Shown here one piece after another: positions 1-8,594 of a stretch of DNA of 64,000 bases. The stretch is taken from the NCBI RefSeq assembly GCF_041435435.1, contig NZ_CP108494.1:7846501-7910500 (forward strand), in the 5' to 3' direction. Made by a program: the position numbers and the translations under genes. This stretch comes from Streptomyces sp. NBC_01241. Lineage in GTDB: Bacteria; Actinomycetota; Actinomycetes; Streptomycetales; Streptomycetaceae. The notes beneath the pieces were generated by a model. It searched no databases. It saw only the letters and a program-made list of their open reading frames with translations, and was not told where the DNA came from. Each line of letters opens with the position of its first letter. Within the stretch, counting starts at the first letter, position 1.

Positions 1-2
1 GG

Positions 3-857
3 GTCGTCGGCGTCACCGCCCGGAGTTACGGCGAGGAGCGGGCCTACCGCGCCCGTAAGGGAGTGGTGCTCACCACCGGCGGCTTCGTCGACAACGAGGA
101 GATGCTGGCCGACCACGCGCCGCACCTCGTCGGGCACGGCAGGATCAGCGACGGGCTGGACGACGGCAGCGGCATCCGGATGGCGTCCGCGACCGGCGCG
201 GCCACCCGGCGGATGTCGGTGACCGAGATTGCGCTCACCGCCCTCCCGGCCATGGCCACCCGAGGCATGCTGGTCAACGGCCACGGGCAGCGCTTCATCA
301 ACGAGGACGTCTACCCGGGCCTGTACAGCGTGGCCGCGGTGCTGACCCAGCCGGGCCCGTACTGGGTGATCGTCGACGAGGAGGGCTACGAGTCCGTACC
401 CGAGGCGGAACGCTGGGGGGTGCTCCCGCAGTTCGTCGGGGAGACCCTGGCCGAGCTGGAGGAGGAGCTCGGGATGCCGGCGGGCGCGCTGGAGTCGACG
501 GTGGGCACGTACAACACGTACGCCGCGAAGGGCCAGGACCCGTACTTCCACAAGGACGCCCGGTGGCTGCGGCCGCTGAAGGCGCCCTTCGCGGCGATCG
601 ACCCCCGCCTCGGCTTCAACCCCGGGGAGAGCGGGAACACGGGCGCCGGTACGGGCATCGCCGGATTCACCCTCGGCGGGCTCCGCACGACCGTCGACGG
701 CGCGGTGCTGAACGTCTCCGGCACCGCCGTTCCCGGGCTGTTCGCGGCCGGCCGGGCGGCCTCCGGCATCCATGGCGAGGGATACATCAGCGGTACGTCG
801 CTGGGTGACGGCACGTTCTTCGGCCGCAGGGCCGGTGTGGCCGCAGCCCGCGGATAG
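3..857 (+). CDS. FAD-dependent oxidoreductase, KstD/fumarate-reductase superfamily (5' end outside window)
   Basis: The reading frame is open from the first bases of the window, so the N-terminal FAD-binding part lies upstream and only about 284 C-terminal residues are visible. The visible part has the family's substrate-domain pattern and the closing FAD segment GLFAAGRAASGIHGEGYISG followed by GDGTFFGRRAG, as in flavoproteins of the 3-ketosteroid dehydrogenase / fumarate reductase group. A role in steroid ring A dehydrogenation (Delta1 or Delta4) is inferred from the flanking kshA and the kstD gene at 19977. It could equally be another FAD_binding_2 enzyme. A long hairpin follows 8 bases after the stop. 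Confident about the superfamily, not about the substrate. Confidence 0.75.
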   Translation, partial: VVGVTARSYGEERAYRARKGVVLTTGGFVDNEEMLADHAPHLVGHGRISDGLDDGSGIRMASATGAATRRMSVTEIALTALPAMATRGMLVNGHGQRFINEDVYPGLYSVAAVLTQPGPYWVIVDEEGYESVPEAERWGVLPQFVGETLAELEEELGMPAGALESTVGTYNTYAAKGQDPYFHKDARWLRPLKAPFAAIDPRLGFNPGESGNTGAGTGIAGFTLGGLRTTVDGAVLNVSGTAVPGLFAAGRAASGIHGEGYISGTSLGDGTFFGRRAGVAAARG

Positions 858-865
858 TTCTCCCG

Positions 866-929
866 TGCAACGGTGAAGGGGTGGTCCTCCCACTCACATG
901 AGCGGGCGGACCACCCCTTCACCGTTGCA
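866..929. terminator. Bidirectional terminator hairpin
   Basis: A perfect 22-bp inverted repeat (866-887 pairing with 908-929) encloses a 20-base loop. It sits between two convergent genes, the flavoprotein ending at 857 and the small Cys protein ending at 948, so it can serve both. There is no strong U-tract, as is usual for GC-rich actinomycetes. Confidence 0.85.
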
Positions 930-947
930 TGGGGGCGACCCGCTCCC

Positions 948-1217
948 TCACTCCTGGAGCACGGTGATCGCACCGATCAGGGCGGCCTCCCGGATCGTGT
1001 CACCGAGCGAACGGCAGCCTTCGAAGGCGCCGCCGTTCGGCCCCTCGCCGGATCCACCGGCCTGCCGCTCCGGGCAGCCCAGCATGGCCTTCGCGTCCCA
1101 CTGCACGCTCGTCTGCTGCCAGCTGCTCTTGCGCACCCGCACCTGGTTGCCGCACCGCAGGCAGGACAGCGGACGCATCGGCGCACCGTCGGTCAGCCGG
1201 TTGTCCTCGCGCGGCAT
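948..1217 (-). CDS. Small cysteine-containing protein coupled to kshA (function unknown)
   Basis: An 89-residue protein whose ATG overlaps the kshA stop codon (TGATG), so it is translationally coupled and almost certainly co-transcribed with the oxygenase. It carries CLRC at residues 19-22 and single cysteines near 48 and 68, a spacing compatible with a zinc ribbon or metal-binding fold, followed by a hydrophobic C-terminal segment. I do not recognise the family. The position directly after the oxygenase suggests a helper role such as an assembly, stability or electron-transfer accessory, but nothing in the sequence shows a [2Fe-2S] ferredoxin motif. Codon use looks like that of its neighbour. 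A longer minus-strand reading in this frame continues up through kshA but is a shadow of it. Confidence 0.65.
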   Translation of the reverse strand: MPREDNRLTDGAPMRPLSCLRCGNQVRVRKSSWQQTSVQWDAKAMLGCPERQAGGSGEGPNGGAFEGCRSLGDTIREAALIGAITVLQE

Positions 1218-2374
1218 CAGACGGGCCGGCTCTCGGCCGCGGCCTTGCGGGCGAGGTTGGCCTCGACCTCCTTCTGCCAGGCCAAGACGGGACGGGTGGT
1301 GTCGAGCTCGAACTCGAAGCGATCCACCATCTCCGGCCCGACGTCGGCGACATCGACGTAGAACTGCTCGTACCAGCGGCGCAGTTGGTAGACCGGGCCG
1401 TCCTCCTCGCACAGCAGGGGGTTGTCGATGCGGGTCTTGTTCTTCCAGATCGCGATGTCCTGTTCGAAGCCCAGCCTGATGAAATCGGCCATGTTCGTGG
1501 CCAGCTCGTCGGCTTCCGCGCCCTCCAGGCTGTCCGAGCGCTTGACGATGATGCCGTACTGCAGGACGAATCGGTCGGCGCTCACCGGGTAGTGACAGTT
1601 GATCAGGACCGACTGCACATCGCCCGTGTCGTAGTGGTAGGTGAGGTCGTCGATCATGAACGACGGGCCGTGGTAGGCCGCCACCGACGTGCTGCCGGTC
1701 GTCTTCGGCTGACCGTCCTGCGCCTGCGGGCGCGCGTCCGGTCGGCCCGTGCCCCGCATGAACTGGGTGGCGGTGTGACCCTCGAAGACGTTCTTGAAGA
1801 ACGTCGGGAACGAGTAGTGCACATAGAAGAAGTGCGCCATGTCCACGACGTTGTCGACGACTTCGCGGCAATTGGCGTCCACGACGGTCTCGTACCAGAT
1901 CCAGTCGGTCCACGCGTCGCTCGTCGCCCCCTCGATGCGGGGGATCGTGACGTCCGCCGGCGGCGGGTTCCCCTCCGGGTCGTTCCAGACGAAGAGCATC
2001 CCGTCCTGGTCCCGTGTCGGCCAGGCCGCCGTGCGGGCCCGGAGCGGCACGCGCCGGGCGTACGGGATCTGCTTGCAGCGGCCGTCCCCGCCCCAGCGCC
2101 AGTCGTGGAAGGGGCAGGCCACCTCGTTGCCCTTGACGGTGCCCTGGGAGAGATCGCCTCCCATGTGGCGGCAGTAGGCGTCGAGGACACTGAGCTCGCC
2201 GTCGCTGCCGCGGAACACCACGAGCTTCTGGCCGAAGGCCTGAACGGAGTGGGGCTTGCCGTCCTTGAACTTCTCCGACAGCCCCAGGCAGTGCCATCCA
2301 CGGGCAAACCGGGCCGGTGCGGCCGCTGCCTCGATGGCGCGGACTCCGTCGTGTTCTGACTCGACTGCGGTCAC
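1217..2374 (-). CDS. kshA: 3-ketosteroid 9-alpha-monooxygenase, oxygenase component KshA
   Basis: A 385-residue Rieske non-heme iron oxygenase, the usual KshA length. The Rieske [2Fe-2S] ligands are seen as C68-R-H70 and C87-P-F-H90. The mononuclear-iron motif NVVDMAHFFYVHYSFP (from about residue 175) supplies D178, H181 and H186 and is the KshA signature as I know it. KshA with reductase KshB hydroxylates C9 of the steroid nucleus, which together with KstD opens ring B. No kshB is in the window. The start is a GTG at 2374, the first in-frame start downstream of a -10 box at 2418-2423; the nearby ATG reads into a stop. The stop overlaps the start of the small Cys protein. Expression likely follows the shared dyad-type promoter at 2453-2468. 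Confidence 0.93.
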   Translation of the reverse strand: MTAVESEHDGVRAIEAAAAPARFARGWHCLGLSEKFKDGKPHSVQAFGQKLVVFRGSDGELSVLDAYCRHMGGDLSQGTVKGNEVACPFHDWRWGGDGRCKQIPYARRVPLRARTAAWPTRDQDGMLFVWNDPEGNPPPADVTIPRIEGATSDAWTDWIWYETVVDANCREVVDNVVDMAHFFYVHYSFPTFFKNVFEGHTATQFMRGTGRPDARPQAQDGQPKTTGSTSVAAYHGPSFMIDDLTYHYDTGDVQSVLINCHYPVSADRFVLQYGIIVKRSDSLEGAEADELATNMADFIRLGFEQDIAIWKNKTRIDNPLLCEEDGPVYQLRRWYEQFYVDVADVGPEMVDRFEFELDTTRPVLAWQKEVEANLARKAAAESRPV

Positions 2375-2417
2375 GTTGTTCCCATCCCCTCAAGGACGCA
2401 GGGTCTCCAGTGTTCGG

Positions 2418-2468
2418 ACGGTAGGACGGGGCGTTGTCGGCCCACCGGGGCAGTCCCACTGACCGGAA
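2418..2468 (-). promoter_or_regulatory. Promoter of kshA with shared dyad motif
   Basis: On the minus strand CCGGTCAGTGGGAC (within 2453-2468) is followed after exactly 29 bases by a -10-like TACCGT (2418-2423). The same arrangement recurs at ten other promoters in this window. No canonical -35 is seen, which suggests activator dependence. The predicted transcription start near 2411 leaves a short leader before the GTG at 2374. Confidence 0.65.
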
Positions 2469-2500
2469 CGACGCGCGGCGGATCCCTGGTGAAGGGCGGT

Positions 2501-2549
2501 TCCGGTGAGCGGGACGGCGCCGACGCCGGTCATCGGAGCCGGGTAACGT
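2501..2549 (+). promoter_or_regulatory. Promoter of the frameshifted SDR gene with shared dyad motif
   Basis: TCCGGTGAGCGGGAC (2501-2515) is followed after 28 bases by TAACGT (2544-2549), about 40 bases upstream of the SDR ATG at 2589. It lies back-to-back with the kshA promoter, so one intergenic region carries two outward-facing copies of the motif. Confidence 0.6.
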
Positions 2550-2588
2550 CCGCCGCCCTGCCTGCGGTTGTCCGGGAGAAGGGCCGTG

Positions 2589-3334
2589 ATGAAGCGTTTC
2601 GAGGGTGTCGATGTCCTGCTCACCGGAGCGGGGTCCGGCATCGGTCGGGCCACGGCGATCCGCCTGGTGCCGAGGGAGCGGCCGTGTTCGCCGTCGACCT
2701 CTCGGGCGACGGTCTGCGGGAGACCGCCGAGGCGGCCTCCGGGCCCGGGCGGATCGTGACCCAAGTCACCGATGTCGCCGAGGAGAGCGCCGTCGTGGAC
2801 GCCGTACGGGCGGCTGCCGGGGAGCTCGGCGGCATCGATGTCCTGATCAATGTGGCGGGCATCCACCGGACGACTCCCATCGACCGGCTGACCGTCGCCG
2901 ACATGCAGCAGCTGTTCTTCGTCAACGCCGTCGGAACGGCCCTGTTCTGCCGGGAGGCGCTGCGGCACCTGCCCGACCGGACGGGCGTCATCGTCAACGT
3001 GGCCTCGTCGTCGGCCGCGCACGGGAATCCGTACATGAGCGCCTACGCGGCGTCGAAGGGCGCGGTGCTGGCGTTCTCCTTGTCCCTGGCCGCCGAGGTG
3101 GTGCACCGGGGCATCCGCGTCGTGCCCGTCTCACCCGGCACGGTCGCCACGCCGCTGGTGGGGCCGCACGTCCTGCCGCCGGAACTGGACGCCAGTTACT
3201 ACGGGCGGATCCGGTCGCTGCTGGGCGCCGCCGAACCGGAGCAGATCGCCGGCGTCATCGCCTTCGCGGCCTCGCGGGACGGGAGCTACCTCACAGGAGC
3301 GGAGATCAGGGTCGACGGAGGCTCACACACCTGA
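2589..3334 (+). pseudogene. Short-chain dehydrogenase/reductase with a single frameshift
   Basis: The ATG at 2589 (preceded by an AGAAGGG ribosome site) opens an SDR N-terminus with the NAD-binding motif TGAGSGIGRA, but this frame is lost at about 2669. The rest of the SDR (AVFAVDLSGDGL onward, NVAG, active-site Y-AAS-K, C-terminal VDGGSHT) continues in the next frame to 3334. Restoring one G in the CTGGTGCC stretch (2664-2670) joins the two halves into a normal protein of about 248 residues. Either a recent one-base deletion or a sequencing error explains it. If intact, it would be a hydroxysteroid or 3-hydroxyacyl-CoA dehydrogenase by context; the specificity cannot be read. Confidence 0.8.
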
Positions 3335-3370
3335 GGGGCCGCCCGTCCTGGCCGGCCGGCGACGCGGAGC

Positions 3371-3418
3371 CATTCAGTGGGACTGGGTATTGCACCGCAC
3401 GAGAACGAATTCTAGTTT
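3371..3418 (+). promoter_or_regulatory. fadA5 operon promoter: shared dyad motif plus KstR-like operator
   Basis: CATTCAGTGGGAC (3371-3383) is followed after 29 bases by TAGTTT (3413-3418). A TTGCAC lies 17 bases before that -10 box and could be a true -35. The segment 3401-3414, read on the minus strand TAGAATTCGTTCTC, matches the KstR consensus TAGAACACGTTCTA at 11 of 14 positions and overlaps the -10 region, so a TetR-type repressor bound there would block the polymerase. The leader to the ATG at 3555 is about 130 bases and holds no recognised gene. Confidence 0.65.
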
Positions 3419-3554
3419 TTGGGTGTGGTGCTGAACGCCGCGAGCCTCCCCGAGGCCGCGGCAGGCGCCGCGACCGACGGACCAGGCCGGTCCGCCGAGC
3501 CGTCCGCCAACCGACCCGGCCCGCCAGGGGCCGCCTCACACCCTACGGAGAACC

Positions 3555-4715
3555 ATGCCCGAGGCCGTCATCGTCGAAGCCGCGCGCACACCGGTCGGGC
3601 GGCGTCGCGGAGCGCTGTCGGGGCTGCACCCGGCCGAGCTGCTGGGCCTGGCCCAGAAAGGCCTGCTGGACCGCGCCGGAATCGCCCCCGACACGGTGGA
3701 CCAGGTGATCGGAGGCTGCGTCACCCAGGCCGGCGAGCAGTCCAACAACGTCACCCGCAGCGCCTGGCTGCACACCGGACTGCCGCACGCCACCGCCTGC
3801 ACCACCATCGACTGCGCCTGCGGCTCGTCCCAGCAGGCCGTGCACCTGATCGCCGGGCTGATCGCCTCCGGTGCGATCGACGCCGGGATCGGCTGCGGCG
3901 TCGAGTCGATGAGCCGGGTCTTCCTCGGACAGGCGCTCACCCCCGGCACCGGCAGGCCGGTACCGGAGGACTTCGCGCTGGACATGCCGGACCAGTTCAC
4001 CGCCGCCGAGCGGATCGCACGGAAACGCGGCATCACACGGGCCGACGCGGACGCCCTCGCTCTCGCCTCCCAGCGCAACGCCGCCCGGGCGTGGGCGGAA
4101 GGCCGCTTCGACCGACAGATCATCGAGGCCGAGGCACCGGTGCCCGGCCCCGAGGGCCCGACCGGGCAGACCGCCTCCGTGACCCGCGACGAGGGCCTCC
4201 GGGACACCACGACCGAGGGTCTCGCCCAGCTGAAGACGGTGCTGCCCGACGGCATCCACACCGCCGGCAATTCCTCCCAGATCAGCGACGGCGCCGCCGC
4301 CGTCCTCCTGATGAGCGCGGAGCGCGCCGACCGCCTCGGACTGCGCCCGCGGGCCCGGATCGTCGCCTCCGGCATGGTCGGCTCCGACCCGTACTACCAC
4401 CTCGACGGGCCCATCGAGGCGACCGACCACGTGCTGCGCAAGGCCGGCATGACGCTGGCCGACATCGACGTGGTCGAGATCAACGAGGCGTTCGCCTCCG
4501 TCGTGCTGTCGTGGGCGCAGGTCCACCGCGCCGACATGGACAAGGTGAACGTCAACGGGGGAGCCATCGCCCTCGGCCACGCGGTGGGCTCGACCGGCGC
4601 CCGGCTGATCACCCAGGCCCTCCATGAGCTGGAGCGCGGCGACAAGTCCACCGCGCTGATCACCATGTGTGCCGGCGGAGCGCACTCCACGGCGACGATC
4701 ATCGAACGGATCTGA
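3555..4715 (+). CDS. fadA5: Steroid side-chain beta-ketothiolase FadA5
   Basis: A 386-residue thiolase. The nucleophilic cysteine is C89 in DCACGSSQQA, with the NEAF motif, the GGAIALGH histidine motif and the C-terminal CAGGA acid/base cysteine all present. Long stretches such as GGCVTQAGEQSNNVTRSAWL and EPYYHLDGP-like DPYYHLDGPIEAT match M. tuberculosis FadA5 (Rv3546) as I recall it, which thiolytically removes acetyl-CoA or propionyl-CoA from 3-keto steroid side-chain CoA esters. It is the first gene of an operon that continues with the dehydrogenase 8 bases downstream. Promoter and KstR-like operator lie at 3371-3418. Confidence 0.93.
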   Translation: MPEAVIVEAARTPVGRRRGALSGLHPAELLGLAQKGLLDRAGIAPDTVDQVIGGCVTQAGEQSNNVTRSAWLHTGLPHATACTTIDCACGSSQQAVHLIAGLIASGAIDAGIGCGVESMSRVFLGQALTPGTGRPVPEDFALDMPDQFTAAERIARKRGITRADADALALASQRNAARAWAEGRFDRQIIEAEAPVPGPEGPTGQTASVTRDEGLRDTTTEGLAQLKTVLPDGIHTAGNSSQISDGAAAVLLMSAERADRLGLRPRARIVASGMVGSDPYYHLDGPIEATDHVLRKAGMTLADIDVVEINEAFASVVLSWAQVHRADMDKVNVNGGAIALGHAVGSTGARLITQALHELERGDKSTALITMCAGGAHSTATIIERI

Positions 4716-4723
4716 GGGACGCC

Positions 4724-6928
4724 ATGACCATCGGACTGACCGAAGAGCACCGCGACCTGCGCGACACCGTACGCACGTTCGCGAACCGGCACATCACCCA
4801 GGACGTCGTCCGCAAGGCGGTGAGTGCCGAGCAGGAGATGCTCCCACCGTTCTGGCAGACCCTCGCCGGACAAGGGCTGCTCGGCCTGCACCTGCCCGAA
4901 GAGGCGGGCGGCGGCGGATACGGGCTCCTCGAACTCGCCGTCGTCATCGAGGAGCTCGGCCGGGCCATGGCCCCGGGCCCCTTCCTGCCGACGACCCTCG
5001 CCGCCGCGGTCCTGCAACGGGCGGGACACCAGGAGCATCTGGCCCGGCTCGCCGACGGCACCACGATCGGCGCGGTGGGCCTGGGAGCCGGCAGCCTCAC
5101 GCTCTCCCGCGGCGACGACGGCGCCGCGACGGTCTCCGGCGAGTCCGAACTCGTCATCGGCGGCCACCTCGCCGACCTGTTCGTACTGCCCGCCCGCGAG
5201 GGCGAGCGCACGACGTGGTTCGTGCTGCCGCGCGCCTCGGCGGACACCACCGACGTGGCCGGCCACGACCTGGCCCGCCGCCCGTCCCGGGTGCGCCTGC
5301 GGAACACGGCCGTCCCGGCCACCGCCGTACTGGCGGTCGACCAGCAGCTCCCGCTCGACCTGGCCGCGGTCCTGTTCGCGGCGGAGGCCTCCGGCATCGC
5401 CGACCGGGCCGTCGCCGTCTCGGCCGAATACGCCCGGGTGCGCGAGCAGTTCGGCCGCCCCATCGGCCAGTTCCAGGGCGTCAAACACCGCTGCGCACGG
5501 ATGCTCGCGCTTGCCGAACAGGCCCGCGCCTGCGCCTGGGACGCCGCCCGCGCGGGCGAACCGGGTGCCGTCCAGGACCCGGCGGAGGCGTCCCTCGCCG
5601 CCGCCGTCGCCGGGGCGACCAGCGTCGAAGCGGCGTTCACCACCACGAAGGACGCCATCCAGGTCCTCGGCGGCATCGGCTTCACCTGGGAGCACGACGC
5701 CCACCTCTGGCTGCGCCGGGTCCAGACCCTGCGCCTCACCCTCGGCCCGACCGCCCGGTGGCGCCGCCGGGTGGCCCGGCTCACCCTGGACGGCGCCCGC
5801 CGCCATCTGGGCGTCGAACTGCCGCCCGAGGCAGAAGAGATACGCGCCGGCGTCCGCGCCGAACTGAGCTCCGCGGCCGCCCTGGAAGGCCGGAAACGGC
5901 TCGTCCACCTCGCCGACCACGGCTACACCGCACCGCACCTGCCCGCACCCTGGGGGAAGGGCGCCGACGCCGTGACCCAGCTGGTCATCGCGCAGGAGAT
6001 CCGCACGGCGGGCCTGACCCCCGTCGACATGATCATCGGCGGCTGGGTCGTCCCCACCATCATCACCCACGGCAACGCCGCCCAGCAGGAAAGGTTCCTC
6101 GCACCGACCCTGCGCGGCGACATCGTCTGGTGCCAGCTCTTCAGCGAGCCCGGAGCCGGTTCCGACCTCGCGGCCCTGAGCACCCGCGCCCAGAAGACCG
6201 ACGGCGGGTGGCGGATCACCGGACAGAAGGTGTGGACCTCCATGGCCCGCGACGCCCACTGGGGCATCCTGCTGGCCCGGACCGACGCCGCCGCACCCCA
6301 GCACAAGGGACTGTCGTACTTCCTGCTGGACATGACCGCCCCCGGCCTGGACATCCGCCCGCTGCGGCAGATCACCGGCGAGTCGGAGTTCAACGAGATC
6401 TTCCTCGACGACGTGTTCGTCCCCGACGACATGCTCGTCGCACAGCCGGGCGACGGCTGGAAACTCGCCCGCACCACGCTCGCCAACGAGCGGGTCGCCC
6501 TCTCCCACGACTCGTCGCTGGGGTCCGGCGGCGAGGCGCTGCTCGACATCGCCGCCGCTGCACCCCACGAGATGGACGACGAACGGCTCACCACCCTCGG
6601 CGGGATCCTCTGCGACGCGCAGTCCGGCGGCCTGCTCGGCCTGCGCACCACGCTGCGCTCGGTCTCCGGACACCAGCCGGGCGCGGAGGCCAGCATCGCC
6701 AAACTCCTCGGCGTCGAGCATCAGCAGCAGGTCTGGGAGACCGCCATGGACTGGCAGGGCAGCGCCGCGCTGACCGGCGAGGGCCGGCGTCACGACGCCA
6801 CCTGGATGTTCCTCAACTCCCGCTGTCTGTCGATCGCGGGCGGTACGACGGAGGTCCAGCTGAACATCATCGGCGAACGCCTGCTGGGCCTGGACCGCGA
6901 CCCGAGGCCCACCCCGAAGCGTGCCTGA
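4724..6928 (+). CDS. fadE34: Fused two-domain acyl-CoA dehydrogenase, FadE34/ChsE3 type
   Basis: At 734 residues this is about twice the usual ACAD length and contains two ACAD modules in tandem, the first to about residue 370 ending in the pattern QVLGGIGFTWEHDAHLWLRR, the second opening after it and ending AGGTTEVQLNIIGERLLGL. This layout is that of M. tuberculosis FadE34 (ChsE3, about 711 residues), a single-gene version of the heterotetrameric steroid ACADs that acts on the C5 side-chain CoA ester. It follows fadA5 by 8 bases. The start is the ATG at 4724; an earlier in-frame start would run into fadA5. Function: FAD-dependent alpha,beta-dehydrogenation of a steroid-24-oyl-CoA, inferred from family. 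Confidence 0.88.
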   Translation: MTIGLTEEHRDLRDTVRTFANRHITQDVVRKAVSAEQEMLPPFWQTLAGQGLLGLHLPEEAGGGGYGLLELAVVIEELGRAMAPGPFLPTTLAAAVLQRAGHQEHLARLADGTTIGAVGLGAGSLTLSRGDDGAATVSGESELVIGGHLADLFVLPAREGERTTWFVLPRASADTTDVAGHDLARRPSRVRLRNTAVPATAVLAVDQQLPLDLAAVLFAAEASGIADRAVAVSAEYARVREQFGRPIGQFQGVKHRCARMLALAEQARACAWDAARAGEPGAVQDPAEASLAAAVAGATSVEAAFTTTKDAIQVLGGIGFTWEHDAHLWLRRVQTLRLTLGPTARWRRRVARLTLDGARRHLGVELPPEAEEIRAGVRAELSSAAALEGRKRLVHLADHGYTAPHLPAPWGKGADAVTQLVIAQEIRTAGLTPVDMIIGGWVVPTIITHGNAAQQERFLAPTLRGDIVWCQLFSEPGAGSDLAALSTRAQKTDGGWRITGQKVWTSMARDAHWGILLARTDAAAPQHKGLSYFLLDMTAPGLDIRPLRQITGESEFNEIFLDDVFVPDDMLVAQPGDGWKLARTTLANERVALSHDSSLGSGGEALLDIAAAAPHEMDDERLTTLGGILCDAQSGGLLGLRTTLRSVSGHQPGAEASIAKLLGVEHQQQVWETAMDWQGSAALTGEGRRHDATWMFLNSRCLSIAGGTTEVQLNIIGERLLGLDRDPRPTPKRA

Positions 6929-7002
6929 AGACGCGACCGCGGCGCGGCCGGCCGGGCCGTCCGCGCCACCGGGCCGAAACCCCTCGTGAAGGAAGAACCA
7001 CC

Positions 7003-7875
7003 ATGCCCATCGACCGCCACAAGGCGCTGAGCGCGGACCCGTCCGTGCGCGAGATCAGCTGGAGCACCCGCGACGTGCTCCTGTACCACCTCAGCCTCGG
7101 GGCCGGTTCGGACGCCGCCACCGATCCGGAACTGCACCTGACCTTCGAGCGCGGCCTCCAGGTGCTGCCCACCTTCGCTCTGGTGGCCGGCTCCGGCATC
7201 TCGGCCGGAGAGGTGCCCACGATGTCCGTGAACATGCCCGGCATCGATACCGACCTTCGCTCGATCCTCCACGCGGGCCAGGGACTTGAGATCCACCGGC
7301 CGCTGCCGCCCTCGGGCTCGGCCACGGTCACCTCGCGAGTCGCCGAGGTGTGGGACAAGGGGAAGGCGGCGGTGATCGTGCTGGAGTCGGCCGCGGCCGG
7401 CCCCGACGGCGAGCCGCTGTGGACCACCAACGTGCAGATCTGGGCCCGCGGGGAGGGCGGCTTCGGGGGAGAGGCCGGACCGGAGACCTCCTGGACGGCG
7501 CCGCAGCGCCCGGCCGACATCGTGCTCGAAACGCCCACCACCCCGCAGCAGGCGCTGCTGTACCGGCTCAACGGAGACCTCAACCCGCTCCACGCCGACC
7601 CCGAGTTCGCCCGGACGGCGGGCTTCGACCGGCCGATCCTGCACGGGCTGGCCTCGTACGGACTCGTCTGCAAGGCGCTCGTCGACGGAGCGCTCGACGG
7701 TGACGTGACGCGGCTGAACGGTTTCTCCGTACGGTTCGCGGGCTCGCTGTTCCCGGGCGAGACCATCCGCACCTCGGTGTGGCGAGAAGGAGAACGGCTG
7801 GTGCTGCACTCCACCTGCCCCGAACGCGACAACGCCCCGGTACTCACCCACGCGACGGCGAAGGTCACCTCATGA
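7003..7875 (+). CDS. MaoC-type 2-enoyl-CoA hydratase (Hsd4B-like)
   Basis: A 290-residue double hot-dog protein with an intact R-hydratase motif near residue 190, NGDLNPLHADPEFARTAGF, followed by the PILHGLASYG segment. The N-terminal half carries the degenerate hot-dog common to the family. M. tuberculosis Rv3538 (Hsd4B) has this size and layout. It would hydrate the steroid enoyl-CoA made by the preceding dehydrogenase. A GAAGGAAG ribosome site precedes the ATG. Its stop overlaps the next start (ATGA), so the operon is tightly coupled. A homologue with an altered active site is at 16288. Confidence 0.88.
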   Translation: MPIDRHKALSADPSVREISWSTRDVLLYHLSLGAGSDAATDPELHLTFERGLQVLPTFALVAGSGISAGEVPTMSVNMPGIDTDLRSILHAGQGLEIHRPLPPSGSATVTSRVAEVWDKGKAAVIVLESAAAGPDGEPLWTTNVQIWARGEGGFGGEAGPETSWTAPQRPADIVLETPTTPQQALLYRLNGDLNPLHADPEFARTAGFDRPILHGLASYGLVCKALVDGALDGDVTRLNGFSVRFAGSLFPGETIRTSVWREGERLVLHSTCPERDNAPVLTHATAKVTS

Positions 7876-8525
7876 GCACCGGAACCGACACCCGTACCGA
7901 CGGCGAGGCCGCCGCACGGCCGCCGCTGGTGGCCGAGACCCACGACACCGGACTGGACGCGGCCGTCACCGCGGCCCGCCGGGTGATCGCCGCGCTGCTG
8001 CTGGCCGGCGACCGGTCGGACGCCGACATGTCGTGCGTCGCCAAGCAACTTCACGCGGTCGCGGACCACTTGGAGGAGCACGCTCCTGCCCGCGAGGAGC
8101 GCCTGGTCGACATGTGGAACGGTGAGGGCGTGACCAGGCACGACCCGGCGACCGGCCCCGAGAACGCCCTCGCGCCCCCGTTGAAGCTGTACGGCCGGGA
8201 CGACGGCTCCATCGAGGGCACCGTCACCCTCGGCCTGCCCTACCAGGGGCCGCCCGGACACGTGCACGGCGGCATTTCGGCGCTGCTCCTGGACCACACC
8301 CTCGGCGTCGCGAACCACTGGGGCGGCCCCTCCGGCATGACGGCGGAACTCACCCTGCGCTACCACCGTCCCACCCCGCTGTTCGAACCGCTGATGGTCA
8401 CCGGCCGCCAGGTCCATGTGGACGGCGCGAAGATCCGCACCGTCGGGACCATCTCGGCCGGCGGCCGGGACTGCGTGAGCGCGGAGGGACTGTTCATCGC
8501 CAAGCACCTGGCCCGCCCGCGCTGA
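7872..8525 (+). CDS. PaaI-type hot-dog thioesterase
   Basis: A 217-residue protein. The C-terminal half is a 4HBT/PaaI hot-dog with the motif GPPGHVHGGISALLLDHTLG near residue 130 and a typical ending strand region. The N-terminal 90 residues are not a recognised domain. It probably hydrolyses acyl-CoA intermediates, for example to release CoA trapped on dead-end steroid esters; this is inferred from the neighbours. The ATG overlaps the stop of the MaoC gene, so it is translationally coupled. Confidence 0.8.
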   Translation: MSTGTDTRTDGEAAARPPLVAETHDTGLDAAVTAARRVIAALLLAGDRSDADMSCVAKQLHAVADHLEEHAPAREERLVDMWNGEGVTRHDPATGPENALAPPLKLYGRDDGSIEGTVTLGLPYQGPPGHVHGGISALLLDHTLGVANHWGGPSGMTAELTLRYHRPTPLFEPLMVTGRQVHVDGAKIRTVGTISAGGRDCVSAEGLFIAKHLARPR

Positions 8526-8594
8526 ACACCCGGGCCGCAGCACACCAGCACCCGAAGAGCCGGAGCACACCCGCACACGAAGAGAGGCAGACCG

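Noticed and set aside
948..2459. A 503-residue minus-strand reading frame spanning kshA
   Set aside because: Only its last 89 codons make sense as a protein (the small Cys gene). The rest is an out-of-frame shadow of kshA, Arg/Gly/Pro-rich, with no domain.
4394..6793. Long minus-strand frame opposite the fused dehydrogenase
   Set aside because: It is an antisense shadow caused by high third-position GC; residues are low-complexity and the plus strand has a clear two-domain ACAD.
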